Origin: CAZADA01 sp964636945
Lineage (GTDB): Bacteria; Pseudomonadota; Alphaproteobacteria; Caulobacterales; Maricaulaceae
DNA: 64,000 nt
Reading direction: 5' to 3'
Assembly: GCA_964636945.1 (NCBI GenBank)
Contig: CAZWVH010000005.1
Location: 3,760 to 67,759 of the forward strand
Shown: positions 26,553 through 34,311 of the stretch, one piece after another
How the letters are laid out: the number at the start of each line of letters is the position of its first letter
Numbering within the stretch: the first letter of the stretch is position 1
Position numbers and translations under genes: made by a program
The notes under the pieces: model-generated
What the model saw: only the letters and a program-made list of their open reading frames with translations
The model's database searches: none
Told to the model about the DNA's origin: nothing

Positions 26553-28185
26553 TTCTCAGCCCGATAACCAGCGACACCCAATTGACGCGCGCGAGGTGCG
26601 ACTGCGCCAGCGACACAAGGCTGAGCGCCGCTTTCGCACCTATGGTGTCATTGCCTCGTCCTTCGCCGGCTTGGTGCTCGTTGGATTGTTGGCCAGCGTT
26701 GTTGTTCAGTCGATACCTGCATTCCGCACCCATGAACTGACGTTAACTGTCTCATTTGATCGCCAGGTGCTCGATCGTCAAAATACGCTGGAGCCTTTTT
26801 TTCCAGAGCCAGAGAATGCATCAGAACAGTTCTTGGCTGAGCGCGCGGCGGCGATCCGCAGGCTGAACTTTGATGCTGTATTGCAAAACGCATTGCGGGC
26901 TGAGTTTCCGGAGATTACCGAGCGGCGGCAATTACGCGAACTATTCGAATTGGTCGCAAGTCTCAATATTCCCCGTGAACTCTTGCAACGGGCCGTTGCT
27001 GACCCCGCCATTATCGGCACGTCACAATCCATCACCTTCCCGCTGGCCGATGACATCGACCTATATCTCGACACCGGGCCGCCGGACATCGTAATTCCCG
27101 GTGAAGGGGCGCTGGCTGTTACCGGAGCCTCAGGAGAGGTGCGTTTGCTGTCCAGTCAGGCCGACTTTGAAAGTATCATAAAGACGTCGAGCGGCGCGAA
27201 CGGCTTTGGCGCGACCGAGCCCAGCGTCTTGTTTCGCGTTCATGGCGGCATTGTCAAAATTTTGGCGGTTGAGGGGCAAACGGCCAATGGCGTTGTTCTG
27301 GTCAGGTTCGACAATGTTCTCACCGCGAATTCCGGCGAATGGGAGATTATCATTCGCGACACTCCGGAAGCAGATCGCCTGGTTTCAGACGCCAAATTGG
27401 CGTGGGCGTGGGCGCTCACCGAACGCGGCGCTCTGACCAAGAAATTTAACTCCCGTTTGTTCACGCAGTCGCATAGCGGCGATCCGGAGCTGGCGGGTAT
27501 GCTGGGCGCCATGGTGGGCTCGTTGCTCACCATGTTGGTGACCATGGCGTTGGCCGTGCCGATTGGTGTGGGTGCAGCCCTCTACCTTGAGGAATTTGCG
27601 CCCAAAACTGCGTTCACGGACTTTGTTGAGGTCAACATCAACAATCTTGCTGCGGTCCCCTCAATCATATTTGGCTTACTCGGGCTAGCGATTTTCATTC
27701 CGATCTACAATGCGATCCTAAACGATCTCAGCCGCGGCTGGCCGCTGGTGGGCGGAACGGTTTTGGCGCTGATGACTTTGCCCACAATCATCATATCCAC
27801 CCGAGCCTCATTGCGAGCCGTGCCGCCGTCCATCCGTCAGGGTGCGCTCGCGGTAGGGGCGACGCCGGTCCAAACCGTGTTTCATCACGTGCTACCGCTC
27901 GCCGGTCCGGGAATCATGACCGGATCAATCATTGGGCTGGCGCAGGCGTTGGGAGAGACCGCGCCCTTGATCATGATTGGCATGGTCGCGGCCGTTCCCG
28001 AGGCGCCAGTGTGGATCACGGACGCGGCGACGACACTGCCGGCCCAGATCTACTTGTGGTCGAACGAGGCCGCACCGGCCTTCGTGCCTTTGGCGGCTGC
28101 AGCGATCCTCATTTTGTTGCTGGTGATGATCACCCTGAATCTTCTGGCGATTTTTCTGCGCCGGCGGTTCGAACGGAGATGGTGA
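26545..28185 (+). CDS. pstA: Phosphate ABC transporter permease PstA
   Basis: Second Pst permease, 546 residues against about 300 in enterics. After a cytoplasmic basic N-terminus and a helix at about 32-55 there is a soluble stretch of roughly 230 residues (about 60-300), the DUF3333-type extension known in alphaproteobacterial PstA, then the permease core with GSLLTMLVTMALAVPIG, AAVPSIIFGLLGLAIFIP and the coupling segment RAVPPSIRQGALAVGATPVQTVFHHVLPLAGPG. The start overlaps pstC and has GGGAGA upstream. The function of the long insert is unknown; it might dock the substrate-binding protein. Confidence 0.92.
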   Translation: MSSSQPDNQRHPIDAREVRLRQRHKAERRFRTYGVIASSFAGLVLVGLLASVVVQSIPAFRTHELTLTVSFDRQVLDRQNTLEPFFPEPENASEQFLAERAAAIRRLNFDAVLQNALRAEFPEITERRQLRELFELVASLNIPRELLQRAVADPAIIGTSQSITFPLADDIDLYLDTGPPDIVIPGEGALAVTGASGEVRLLSSQADFESIIKTSSGANGFGATEPSVLFRVHGGIVKILAVEGQTANGVVLVRFDNVLTANSGEWEIIIRDTPEADRLVSDAKLAWAWALTERGALTKKFNSRLFTQSHSGDPELAGMLGAMVGSLLTMLVTMALAVPIGVGAALYLEEFAPKTAFTDFVEVNINNLAAVPSIIFGLLGLAIFIPIYNAILNDLSRGWPLVGGTVLALMTLPTIIISTRASLRAVPPSIRQGALAVGATPVQTVFHHVLPLAGPGIMTGSIIGLAQALGETAPLIMIGMVAAVPEAPVWITDAATTLPAQIYLWSNEAAPAFVPLAAAAILILLLVMITLNLLAIFLRRRFERRW

Positions 28186-28239
28186 CAGACGGCGTGGTTT
28201 ACTGTGCGGGGACGGATAGTCGCGGGAAAACGGATACAA

Positions 28240-28995
28240 ATGGCGAAGGTTGAAGCACGAAACATCAATGTTTTTTACGGCGACAAGCAGGCCTTGTTTG
28301 ATTGCACGGCCAGTTTTGACGACCGTTCCGTAACCGCGCTGATTGGACCGTCGGGCTGTGGCAAGACGACCTTTTTGCGTTGCATTAACCGCATGAATGA
28401 CACGATTGAGCACGCCCGCGTCGAAGGCGAGCTTTTGATTGACGGGATCAATATCAACGATCCCAAAATCGACCCTACGCCCCTGCGCGCGCGTGTCGGC
28501 ATGGTATTTCAGAAGCCCAACCCCTTTCCCAAATCCATCTTTGAAAATGTCGCCTATGGCCCGCGCATTCACGGAATGGCCAATAATAAAGGCGAACTGC
28601 GCGAGATTGTTGAGCGCAGCTTGCAGCGCGCCGCATTATGGGATGAAGTGAAGGATCGCTTGGATCAGCCGGGAACAGGACTGTCGGGCGGCCAACAACA
28701 GCGGCTTTGTATTGCGCGCGCGATCGCCGTGGAGCCGGAAATCATTCTGATGGACGAACCGGCGTCAGCGCTCGATCCTATCGCTACACAGAAAATTGAG
28801 GAATTAATCGTCGAACTTCGAAGAAATTATTGTATCATTATTATTACACACTCGATGCAACAAGCGCGTCGATTGTCGCAATACAGCGCATTTTTTAACC
28901 TTGGTCGTATTGTGGAATTTGGCGAAACAGATCAAGTGTTCGCTAAGCCGCAAAATAAGCTAACCCAGTCATACGTCATGGGTGAATTTGGATGA
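28240..28995 (+). CDS. pstB: Phosphate ABC transporter ATPase PstB
   Basis: ATPase that powers Pst. The 251 residues carry a Walker A motif GPSGCGKTT, a Q-loop in MVFQKPNPFPKSIFENVAYGPR (the PstB-specific phrase), signature LSGGQQQRLCIARA, Walker B IILMDEPASALDP and switch histidine ITHSMQQA. The ATG at 28240 gives a protein starting MAKVEARNINVFYG; a GTG at 28204 is closer to a GGAG and could add 12 residues. The stop overlaps the phoU start (ATGA). Confidence 0.95.
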   Translation: MAKVEARNINVFYGDKQALFDCTASFDDRSVTALIGPSGCGKTTFLRCINRMNDTIEHARVEGELLIDGININDPKIDPTPLRARVGMVFQKPNPFPKSIFENVAYGPRIHGMANNKGELREIVERSLQRAALWDEVKDRLDQPGTGLSGGQQQRLCIARAIAVEPEIILMDEPASALDPIATQKIEELIVELRRNYCIIIITHSMQQARRLSQYSAFFNLGRIVEFGETDQVFAKPQNKLTQSYVMGEFG

Positions 28996-29711
28996 ATAAG
29001 TTGGTCGAACGCATTGTCGGCCGGGGCGACTTGGCCCGTTCTCTAATCGACGAGCGTGAATTGCTCGGCGATGAATTGGCGCGCATGGGCGGGGCCGTCG
29101 AGCGATTATCCATGGCCGCGCTCGACGCCGTGACCAGACGGGACACGGAAGCCGCGCAAAGCGTTGCCGATCAACGCTCGACCTTAGGCGAAATGCAGGG
29201 CAATTTGGAGCGCCGTATTGTGCGGGTGATCGCCGGCTGGCGGCCGGCAGAGAAGGACGTGACCCATCTCATCAGTGCACTGAAGATATCGGCTCATTTG
29301 GAGCGCATTGGCGAACTTTCATGCAATAACGCCATGCGCACCGTGGCGCTAAATGACGCTGAACCGCTTGTATTGATGAGCAGTTTGGATCGCATGGGCC
29401 GCCGGGTGGTGCAGCAACTCAAGAATGCGCTCGATGCTTTTGCCCGTCTCGATCCGGATGTGGCGCAAGAAGCGTGGCGGCGTGATGATGATGTTGACGA
29501 CGCGTACAATAGCCTGTTCAAAGAACTGCTCGTCAATATTGCGAACGACCCGCAGATGAGTGGTCCGTGTACGCATTTAATGTTTGTGGCGAAGAATGTG
29601 GAGCGCATAGGCGATCACGCCACGGATATTGCCGCGATTGTGTATGGGCTGGCGACAGGCGGGGAATTATCGCGCGGCGAGCCAGAAGCGCCTAAAGGCA
29701 GTGGTGTTTAG
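28992..29711 (+). CDS. phoU: Phosphate signalling protein PhoU
   Basis: Links Pst activity to PhoR and keeps the regulon off when phosphate is plentiful. The 239-residue, all-helical protein has two PhoU repeats, each starting with a helix pair; the metal-cluster helices read AHLERIGELSCNNAMR (first) and AKNVERIGDHATDIA (second), both carrying the E..GD/E-type motif. The start overlaps the pstB stop by four bases. Confidence 0.94.
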   Translation: MNKLVERIVGRGDLARSLIDERELLGDELARMGGAVERLSMAALDAVTRRDTEAAQSVADQRSTLGEMQGNLERRIVRVIAGWRPAEKDVTHLISALKISAHLERIGELSCNNAMRTVALNDAEPLVLMSSLDRMGRRVVQQLKNALDAFARLDPDVAQEAWRRDDDVDDAYNSLFKELLVNIANDPQMSGPCTHLMFVAKNVERIGDHATDIAAIVYGLATGGELSRGEPEAPKGSGV

Positions 29712-29732
29712 GCGCATTGTTGGGGATGAGCC

Positions 29733-30440
29733 GTGAACCCACGTGTTCTTGTTGTCGAAGACGACACTGATATTTCCGCGCTATTGTTCTATAACCTCAC
29801 GAAAGAAGGCTATCAGGTGTCTCTCTCCCAGGATGGTGAGGAGGCGCTCATGCTGGTGGAAGAAAACCCGCCGGACGTGATTCTACTCGATTGGATGTTG
29901 CCAAAGGTGTCTGGGCTGGAAGTGTGCCGCCGCGTCCGAGCCAAGGCCGACTGCGCCAATGTGCCGATTATCATGGTCACGGCGCGCGGTGAGGAGACCG
30001 AGCGCGTGCGCGGTCTTGATACCGGGGCGGATGACTATCTCGTCAAACCCTTCCAAGTGGGCGAGTTACTGGCGCGAATCCGGGCCGTACTCCGTCGTAT
30101 TCGCCCAGGCCTGGCTGAAGATCAGATTGCCGTGGGCGATATTATCGTCGACCGGGCGGCGCATCGTGTGCGGCGCAATGGAGAAGAAGTTCATCTCGGG
30201 CCCACGGAATTCAGATTGCTGGAATATCTGATGCTCAACCCAGGACGGGTGTTCTCGCGAGAACAATTGCTGGATTCGGTTTGGGGCGCTGACGTGTATG
30301 TGGAAGCACGCACAGTTGACGTGCATGTGGGACGCTTACGCAAGGCGCTTAAAAAGGGCGACGCCATTGATCCCATACGCACCGTGCGATCGGCCGGCTA
30401 CGCATTTGACGCCGAGCTCGCGGCCCAGCGGGTGAGCTGA
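29733..30440 (+). CDS. phoB: Phosphate regulon response regulator PhoB
   Basis: OmpR-type transcription activator of phosphate starvation genes. Receiver domain residues 1-120 with the acidic pair EDD near 9-11, phosphorylated Asp about 53 (ILLDWMLPKVSG) and Lys in DYLVKPF; winged-helix DNA-binding domain about 130-230 with LGPTEFRLLEYLMLNPGRVFSREQLLDSVWG and VDVHVGRLRKAL. Starts at GTG 29733, with GGGGATGAG upstream. It closes the phoR-pst-phoU-phoB run, all on the plus strand. No pstS gene is nearby. Confidence 0.94.
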   Translation: MNPRVLVVEDDTDISALLFYNLTKEGYQVSLSQDGEEALMLVEENPPDVILLDWMLPKVSGLEVCRRVRAKADCANVPIIMVTARGEETERVRGLDTGADDYLVKPFQVGELLARIRAVLRRIRPGLAEDQIAVGDIIVDRAAHRVRRNGEEVHLGPTEFRLLEYLMLNPGRVFSREQLLDSVWGADVYVEARTVDVHVGRLRKALKKGDAIDPIRTVRSAGYAFDAELAAQRVS

Positions 30441-30471
30441 GCCTTCAAGTGCGCGACCCTCATGGCCAAGC

Positions 30472-30496
30472 CACTGCGCCCACACTGGGCGCAGTG
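30472..30496. terminator. Hairpin between phoB and gcrA
   Basis: CACTGCGCCC, loop ACACT, GGGCGCAGTG: a perfect ten-base-pair stem between the convergent phoB and gcrA genes. There is no T-run on either side, so it is at best a bidirectional transcription-attenuating hairpin rather than a textbook intrinsic terminator. Confidence 0.45.
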
Positions 30497-30521
30497 AGTG
30501 CCGACCATGGCGGAGGACTGT

Positions 30522-31055
30522 CTACCAGCTTGCCCGCCGCGATGCGGCAATGGCGTCGAGAGCAGCGTCAATATTGGATGACTTTTTGCGCTTGCGACGC
30601 GTGGGCTGATAGGCCATTTCACAATGCGCTTCGCAATACGGCGAACCGCTCTTGCTCTTTTTGCCGCAAAACTGAAAGCCAGGTTCGGACGGATCGCCGA
30701 TTGGCCAGCGGCAAATGTGATCGGTGAGGTTCAGCACCCGGGCAAAATCCCCCGTGGCCTGCGGCACCGCATTCATGGCCTCTGCGGCGACCTTAAGCCG
30801 AGCCGGCACATGCTTTGGCGCACTGATATCAATGGAGCGCCGCGGCCGAAGGGCCGGCCGTGGGCGCGCGCTCACAGCGCTCACCCGCTGCGGCGGAGAC
30901 GACGGTGTCGCTCGACCGGACAAGCCAAGTCGATGAACTTTTCCAATTACTGCGTTACGCGTGACGCCACCAAGCTCCTTGGCTATTTGGCTCGCCGATA
31001 ACCCCTGCGCCCAAAGTTTTTTGAGCATTTCAACGCGTTCTTCTGTCCACGCCAT
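30522..31055 (-). CDS. gcrA: Cell cycle regulator GcrA
   Basis: GcrA is a sigma70-associated regulator that reads CcrM-methylated GANTC sites and, with CtrA and DnaA, drives the alphaproteobacterial cell cycle. The 177-residue product starts MAWTEERVEMLKKLWAQGLS and continues with ASQIAKELGGVTRNAVIGKVHRLGL, the family helix-turn-helix, then a Pro/Arg-rich linker (about 50-85) and the C-terminal sigma-interacting region with CRWPIGDPSEPGFQFCGK and SPYCEAHCEMAYQP. AGGAGG lies six bases before the ATG at 31055; the longer frame to 31190 is not needed. The upstream region carries DnaA-like and CtrA-like sites (separate entries). Confidence 0.95.
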   Translation of the reverse strand: MAWTEERVEMLKKLWAQGLSASQIAKELGGVTRNAVIGKVHRLGLSGRATPSSPPQRVSAVSARPRPALRPRRSIDISAPKHVPARLKVAAEAMNAVPQATGDFARVLNLTDHICRWPIGDPSEPGFQFCGKKSKSGSPYCEAHCEMAYQPTRRKRKKSSNIDAALDAIAASRRASW

Positions 31056-31081
31056 GTGCGGCCTCCTGCTCGCTAGGTCGA

Positions 31082-31236
31082 CAAGATATTGTGTCTGTGC
31101 ACAAATCCTGTCGCCACAACACGCGAGATGTTGTAGGCGCCCCCGCACTTCTCCGCAATATCTTGAGGCCAACTTGTCAACAGGTCCCATATCTTGCGAT
31201 TTGATCTGTGGACAACGACCCCTTAACTGTGGAGAA
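31082..31236. promoter_or_regulatory. DnaA-like boxes and ATATCTTG repeats upstream of gcrA
   Basis: The 218 bases between gcrA and the ABC permease are dense in motif-like words. On the minus strand are three nonamers resembling the DnaA box TTATCCACA: TTGTGCACA (31096-31104), TTGTCCACA (31207-31215), and TTCTCCACA (31228-31236). Each differs from the consensus at position 3, and the first also differs at position 5. The octamer ATATCTTG occurs at 31158-31165 and 31189-31196 and inverted at 31082-31089. DnaA control of gcrA is established in Caulobacter; binding here is inferred. Confidence 0.4.
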
Positions 31237-31257
31237 TTAATATCTGAGCCATTGAGG

Positions 31258-31273
31258 TTAACGGGGTGTTAAC
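31258..31273. promoter_or_regulatory. ctrA box: CtrA-type box TTAA-N7-TTAAC
   Basis: TTAACGGGGTGTTAAC matches the full CtrA recognition pattern TTAA-N7-TTAAC exactly. It ends one base before the GTG start of the ABC permease and lies about 200 bases upstream of gcrA. It could repress the permease or be part of the gcrA control region, which CtrA represses in Caulobacter. Confidence 0.6.
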
Positions 31274-32098
31274 GTGTCTCAAAACTCTAACTCGATTGAA
31301 CAAATCAGCAGTCTTTCGGTCCGCCAATTTGGCGCCGTGAACTGGTTGGGCCTATGGACCCTTTATGAAAAAGAAGTCCGGCGATTTCTGAAGGTCTCAG
31401 TTCAAACACTGTTGGCTCCGGCGGTCCAGACCCTGTTGTTTATGCTTGTGTTGACGTTGGCGCTAGGGACATTGCGGGGTGACGTTCTTGGCCAACCTTT
31501 CGGGACATTCTTGGCGCCGGGTCTGATTATGATGGCGGTAATCAATGCCGGTTTCGCCAATACCTCTTCATCGTTGATTGTCTCAAAACTGCAGGGCAAT
31601 GCGGTGGACTTTTTGATGCCTCCGTTGACAGCCACAGAGCTCACAGCCGCCTTTGTGGGCGGCGGGGCCACGAGGGGGGTTTTGGTTGCACTATCAGGGG
31701 TCTTGGTGGTGTTGCCGATCACCAATTTGCCGGTGTCAAACCTGGCCGCCATTATTTACTTCGCGCTGTCAGCATCGATCATCTTGTCCGCCATTGGCCT
31801 TATCGCCGGAGTTTGGGCGCAGAAGTTCGACCATCTTGCGGCGGTGACCAATTTCATCATCGTGCCGCTGAGCTTTTTGTCAGGCACATTCTATTCCGTC
31901 ACGATCTTGCCCGACGCGTTGCACCAAGCGGCGCTATGGAACCCGATCTTCTTCCTGATTGATGGCTTTCGGTATGGCTTTATTGGCGTATCGGACGCAC
32001 CCGTCTGGCGCAGCGCGGTGGTTGTTGGCGTATTGGACATGCTCGCATTATTCGCCGCTTATGCCGTACTGAAGAGCGGTTGGCGATTAAAGCCCTGA
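31274..32098 (+). CDS. ABC-2 type transporter permease
   Basis: A 274-residue permease with six hydrophobic segments (near 45-65, 80-100, 130-150, 160-185, 195-215 and 245-265). The helices contain FLAPGLIMMAVINAGFANTSSSLI and FIIVPLSFLSGTFYSV, typical of the ABC-2 exporters related to E. coli YadH and polysaccharide or drug exporters. The translation start is a GTG directly after a CtrA-type box, so the box sits where a ribosome binding site would be. No ATPase gene lies beside it, so its partner is encoded elsewhere or it is shared. Substrate unknown. Confidence 0.85.
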   Translation: MSQNSNSIEQISSLSVRQFGAVNWLGLWTLYEKEVRRFLKVSVQTLLAPAVQTLLFMLVLTLALGTLRGDVLGQPFGTFLAPGLIMMAVINAGFANTSSSLIVSKLQGNAVDFLMPPLTATELTAAFVGGGATRGVLVALSGVLVVLPITNLPVSNLAAIIYFALSASIILSAIGLIAGVWAQKFDHLAAVTNFIIVPLSFLSGTFYSVTILPDALHQAALWNPIFFLIDGFRYGFIGVSDAPVWRSAVVVGVLDMLALFAAYAVLKSGWRLKP

Positions 32099-32167
32099 TC
32101 ACAAAGGCGGCGCTTGGTCGCGATCTTCCCCTTTGCGCTCGCACGCGAGCGCGCTATGGAAGACATT

Positions 32168-33376
32168 ATGACCAATCATCTTTTCCATACCTACGCGCCC
32201 CCCGACCTGAACTTCACCCATGGCCGGGGCGCTGTCCTATTCGCCGACACCGGGCGAGAATACTTGGATTTCATTTCCGGGATCGCCGTGAATGCCCTAG
32301 GGCATGCGCACCCAGCTCTCGTGGACGCGCTGAAAGCCCAGGGCGAAAAGCTATGGCATTTGTCCAACATGTTTAAGGTGCCGGGCCAACAGGAGTTGGC
32401 GGCGCGCTATTGCGAAGCAACATTCGCCGATGAGGTGTTTTTCACCAATTCCGGCGCCGAAGCGATGGAGTGCGCGCTCAAGACCGCTCGGCGCTATCAT
32501 TTCGTGAACAAATCGCCTGAGCGCATCAATATCGTCACGTTCACGGGCGCATTTCATGGCCGTACTTATGGCGCAATTAATGCCGGTGGCAATCCAAAGT
32601 ACTTGGAAGGATTTGGCCCAAGCATGCCAGGGTTTCAGCAGGTCGGATTTGGTGATCACGATGCGCTTTACGCGGCGGTTGATGAAACCACGGCGGCCGT
32701 GTTGCTGGAGCCTGTGCAAGGTGAGGGCGGCGTGCGCACCATCCCCGACCAATGCCTAACTGGCGTGCGCAAGCTTTGCCGGGAACGCGGCGCGTTATTG
32801 ATTTATGATGAAGTGCAAAGCGGCGCTGGGCGCACGGGCAAGCTGTTCGCCCATGAATGGGCGGAGGACGCCGCGCCGGACATTATGGCGATCGCCAAGG
32901 GCATTGGCGGTGGTTTCCCCATGGGCGCTTGCCTCGCCACCAAGGAAGCGGCCAAAGGCATGACGCCTGGCACCCATGGCACCACCTTTGGCGGCAATGC
33001 GCTGGCCATGGCAGTAGGGGCGGCGGCCTTCGGAGAGCTGACTAAGCCGGGCTTTATGGAGACCGTGCAAGAGCGCGCTGCAACTTTGAAAGCGGGCCTT
33101 GAGCGCTTGGCTGCCGGGCGCAATGCGCCAGTGATCGCAGAGGTGCGTGGCAAAGGTCTTTTGCTTGGGATCAAGGTCAATATTCCCAACGTCAAGGTGC
33201 GTGACGCCGCGCGTGAGCGTGGATTGTTGGTTGGTGTGGCTGGAGAAAATGTGGTGCGCATGGCCCCGCCGCTGATCATCAGTGACGATCAAGCAAACGC
33301 TGCGCTGGAGATTCTCGACGCCGCCTTGGCGGAGGTCGCCACCTCTGAAGAAAGTCTCGCGGAGCCGCGAAAGTGA
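32168..33376 (+). CDS. argD: Acetylornithine aminotransferase
   Basis: Pyridoxal-phosphate enzyme of arginine synthesis (N-acetylglutamate semialdehyde to N-acetylornithine), possibly also acting in lysine synthesis. 402 residues, class III aminotransferase: SGIAVNALGHAHP near 40, FFTNSGAEAMECALKTARR, GAFHGRTYGA, LLEPVQGEGGV, LIYDEVQSGAGRTG, and the cofactor lysine in IMAIAKGIGGGFPMGA (about Lys244). ATG 32168 follows GGAAGA; further in-frame starts lie upstream at 32156 and 32114. The stop overlaps the hslO GTG. No ornithine carbamoyltransferase gene follows it. Confidence 0.9.
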   Translation: MTNHLFHTYAPPDLNFTHGRGAVLFADTGREYLDFISGIAVNALGHAHPALVDALKAQGEKLWHLSNMFKVPGQQELAARYCEATFADEVFFTNSGAEAMECALKTARRYHFVNKSPERINIVTFTGAFHGRTYGAINAGGNPKYLEGFGPSMPGFQQVGFGDHDALYAAVDETTAAVLLEPVQGEGGVRTIPDQCLTGVRKLCRERGALLIYDEVQSGAGRTGKLFAHEWAEDAAPDIMAIAKGIGGGFPMGACLATKEAAKGMTPGTHGTTFGGNALAMAVGAAAFGELTKPGFMETVQERAATLKAGLERLAAGRNAPVIAEVRGKGLLLGIKVNIPNVKVRDAARERGLLVGVAGENVVRMAPPLIISDDQANAALEILDAALAEVATSEESLAEPRK

Positions 33377-34305
33377 GCAGTCCCACCGGTGCAGCGCAAA
33401 CCGATCCGTTGAGCGGGCGCGATGACGTGGTGGCGCCATTTCAGCTGGAAAACCGCCCTGTCCGCGGGCGGATCGCGCGGCTGAACCGATCGGTGGATGA
33501 GATCCTGACCAATCACAATTATCCCGCGCCAGTGGCCGGTCTGCTGGGTGAGGCCGTCCTGTTGGCGGTTCTGGTAGGATCATCGCTGAAATTTGAAGGT
33601 AAGCTCAGTATTCAAGCTCAAGGCGACGGACCGGTATCATTATTGTTGGCCGACTTCACCACACAGGGCGGGGTTCGCGGATTTGCACGGATCGACCACG
33701 ACCGGCTCAAACAAGAGCTGTCGAGCGGCATGCCAGTCAATGCCGGTGCGCTGCTTGGCCAGGGTCATCTGGCGTTTTCCATCGACCAAGGTCCTGATTT
33801 TGATGTCTATCAGAGCATCGCGCCTATTGAGGGGCCCCATTTATCGGCCATCGCTCAGGGATATTTTGAGCAATCTGAGCAGGTGCCCACACGCATAGCG
33901 CTCTCAGTGGCGCAATTTGCCCAGGATGAGGGTGGCTGGCGTGCAGGCGGAATGATTTTGCAGCGGATTGCCGGGGATGATCAGCGCGGCGACGCTGAAG
34001 AAGCGTGGAATGAGGGGCGTGCATTGTTCGACACAGTTCAGCATGAAGAACTGGTGGACCCGCGTTTATCGGCTGGCGGGGTTTTGTTTCGTTTGTTCCA
34101 TGAGCCAGGGGTGCGCGTGTTTCAACCGGACAGTGTGATCCATCAGTGTACATGTTCGGCGAAGCGCGTGCGCCAAATGCTGGCCAGCTTTCCCCAATCG
34201 GATTTAGCTGAACTCACCGAGCCTGACGGGCGATTATGCGTGAATTGTGAATACTGCAATCGCCAATATCGCCTTTCACCGGAGGAGGTGCGACACGGAA
34301 GTTAG
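33373..34305 (+). CDS. hslO: Redox-regulated chaperone Hsp33
   Basis: Holdase chaperone switched on by oxidative unfolding. 310 residues; the C-terminal zinc switch is intact with CTC (Cys about 259 and 261) and CEYC (about 292 and 295), a 30-residue spacing within the family range. An additional cysteine sits at about 289 (CVNC). The N-terminal part has FQLENRPVRGRIARLNRSVDEIL and the core phrase LLGEAVLLAVLVGSSLKFEGKLSIQAQGDGP. GTG start overlaps the argD stop by four bases. The first 20 residues are probably disordered. Confidence 0.94.
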   Translation: MSSPTGAAQTDPLSGRDDVVAPFQLENRPVRGRIARLNRSVDEILTNHNYPAPVAGLLGEAVLLAVLVGSSLKFEGKLSIQAQGDGPVSLLLADFTTQGGVRGFARIDHDRLKQELSSGMPVNAGALLGQGHLAFSIDQGPDFDVYQSIAPIEGPHLSAIAQGYFEQSEQVPTRIALSVAQFAQDEGGWRAGGMILQRIAGDDQRGDAEEAWNEGRALFDTVQHEELVDPRLSAGGVLFRLFHEPGVRVFQPDSVIHQCTCSAKRVRQMLASFPQSDLAELTEPDGRLCVNCEYCNRQYRLSPEEVRHGS

Positions 34306-34311
34306 GCCGCC

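Noticed and set aside
32795..33583. 262-codon minus-strand frame opposite argD and hslO
   Set aside because: Crosses two well-supported genes and has no family features or ribosome binding site.
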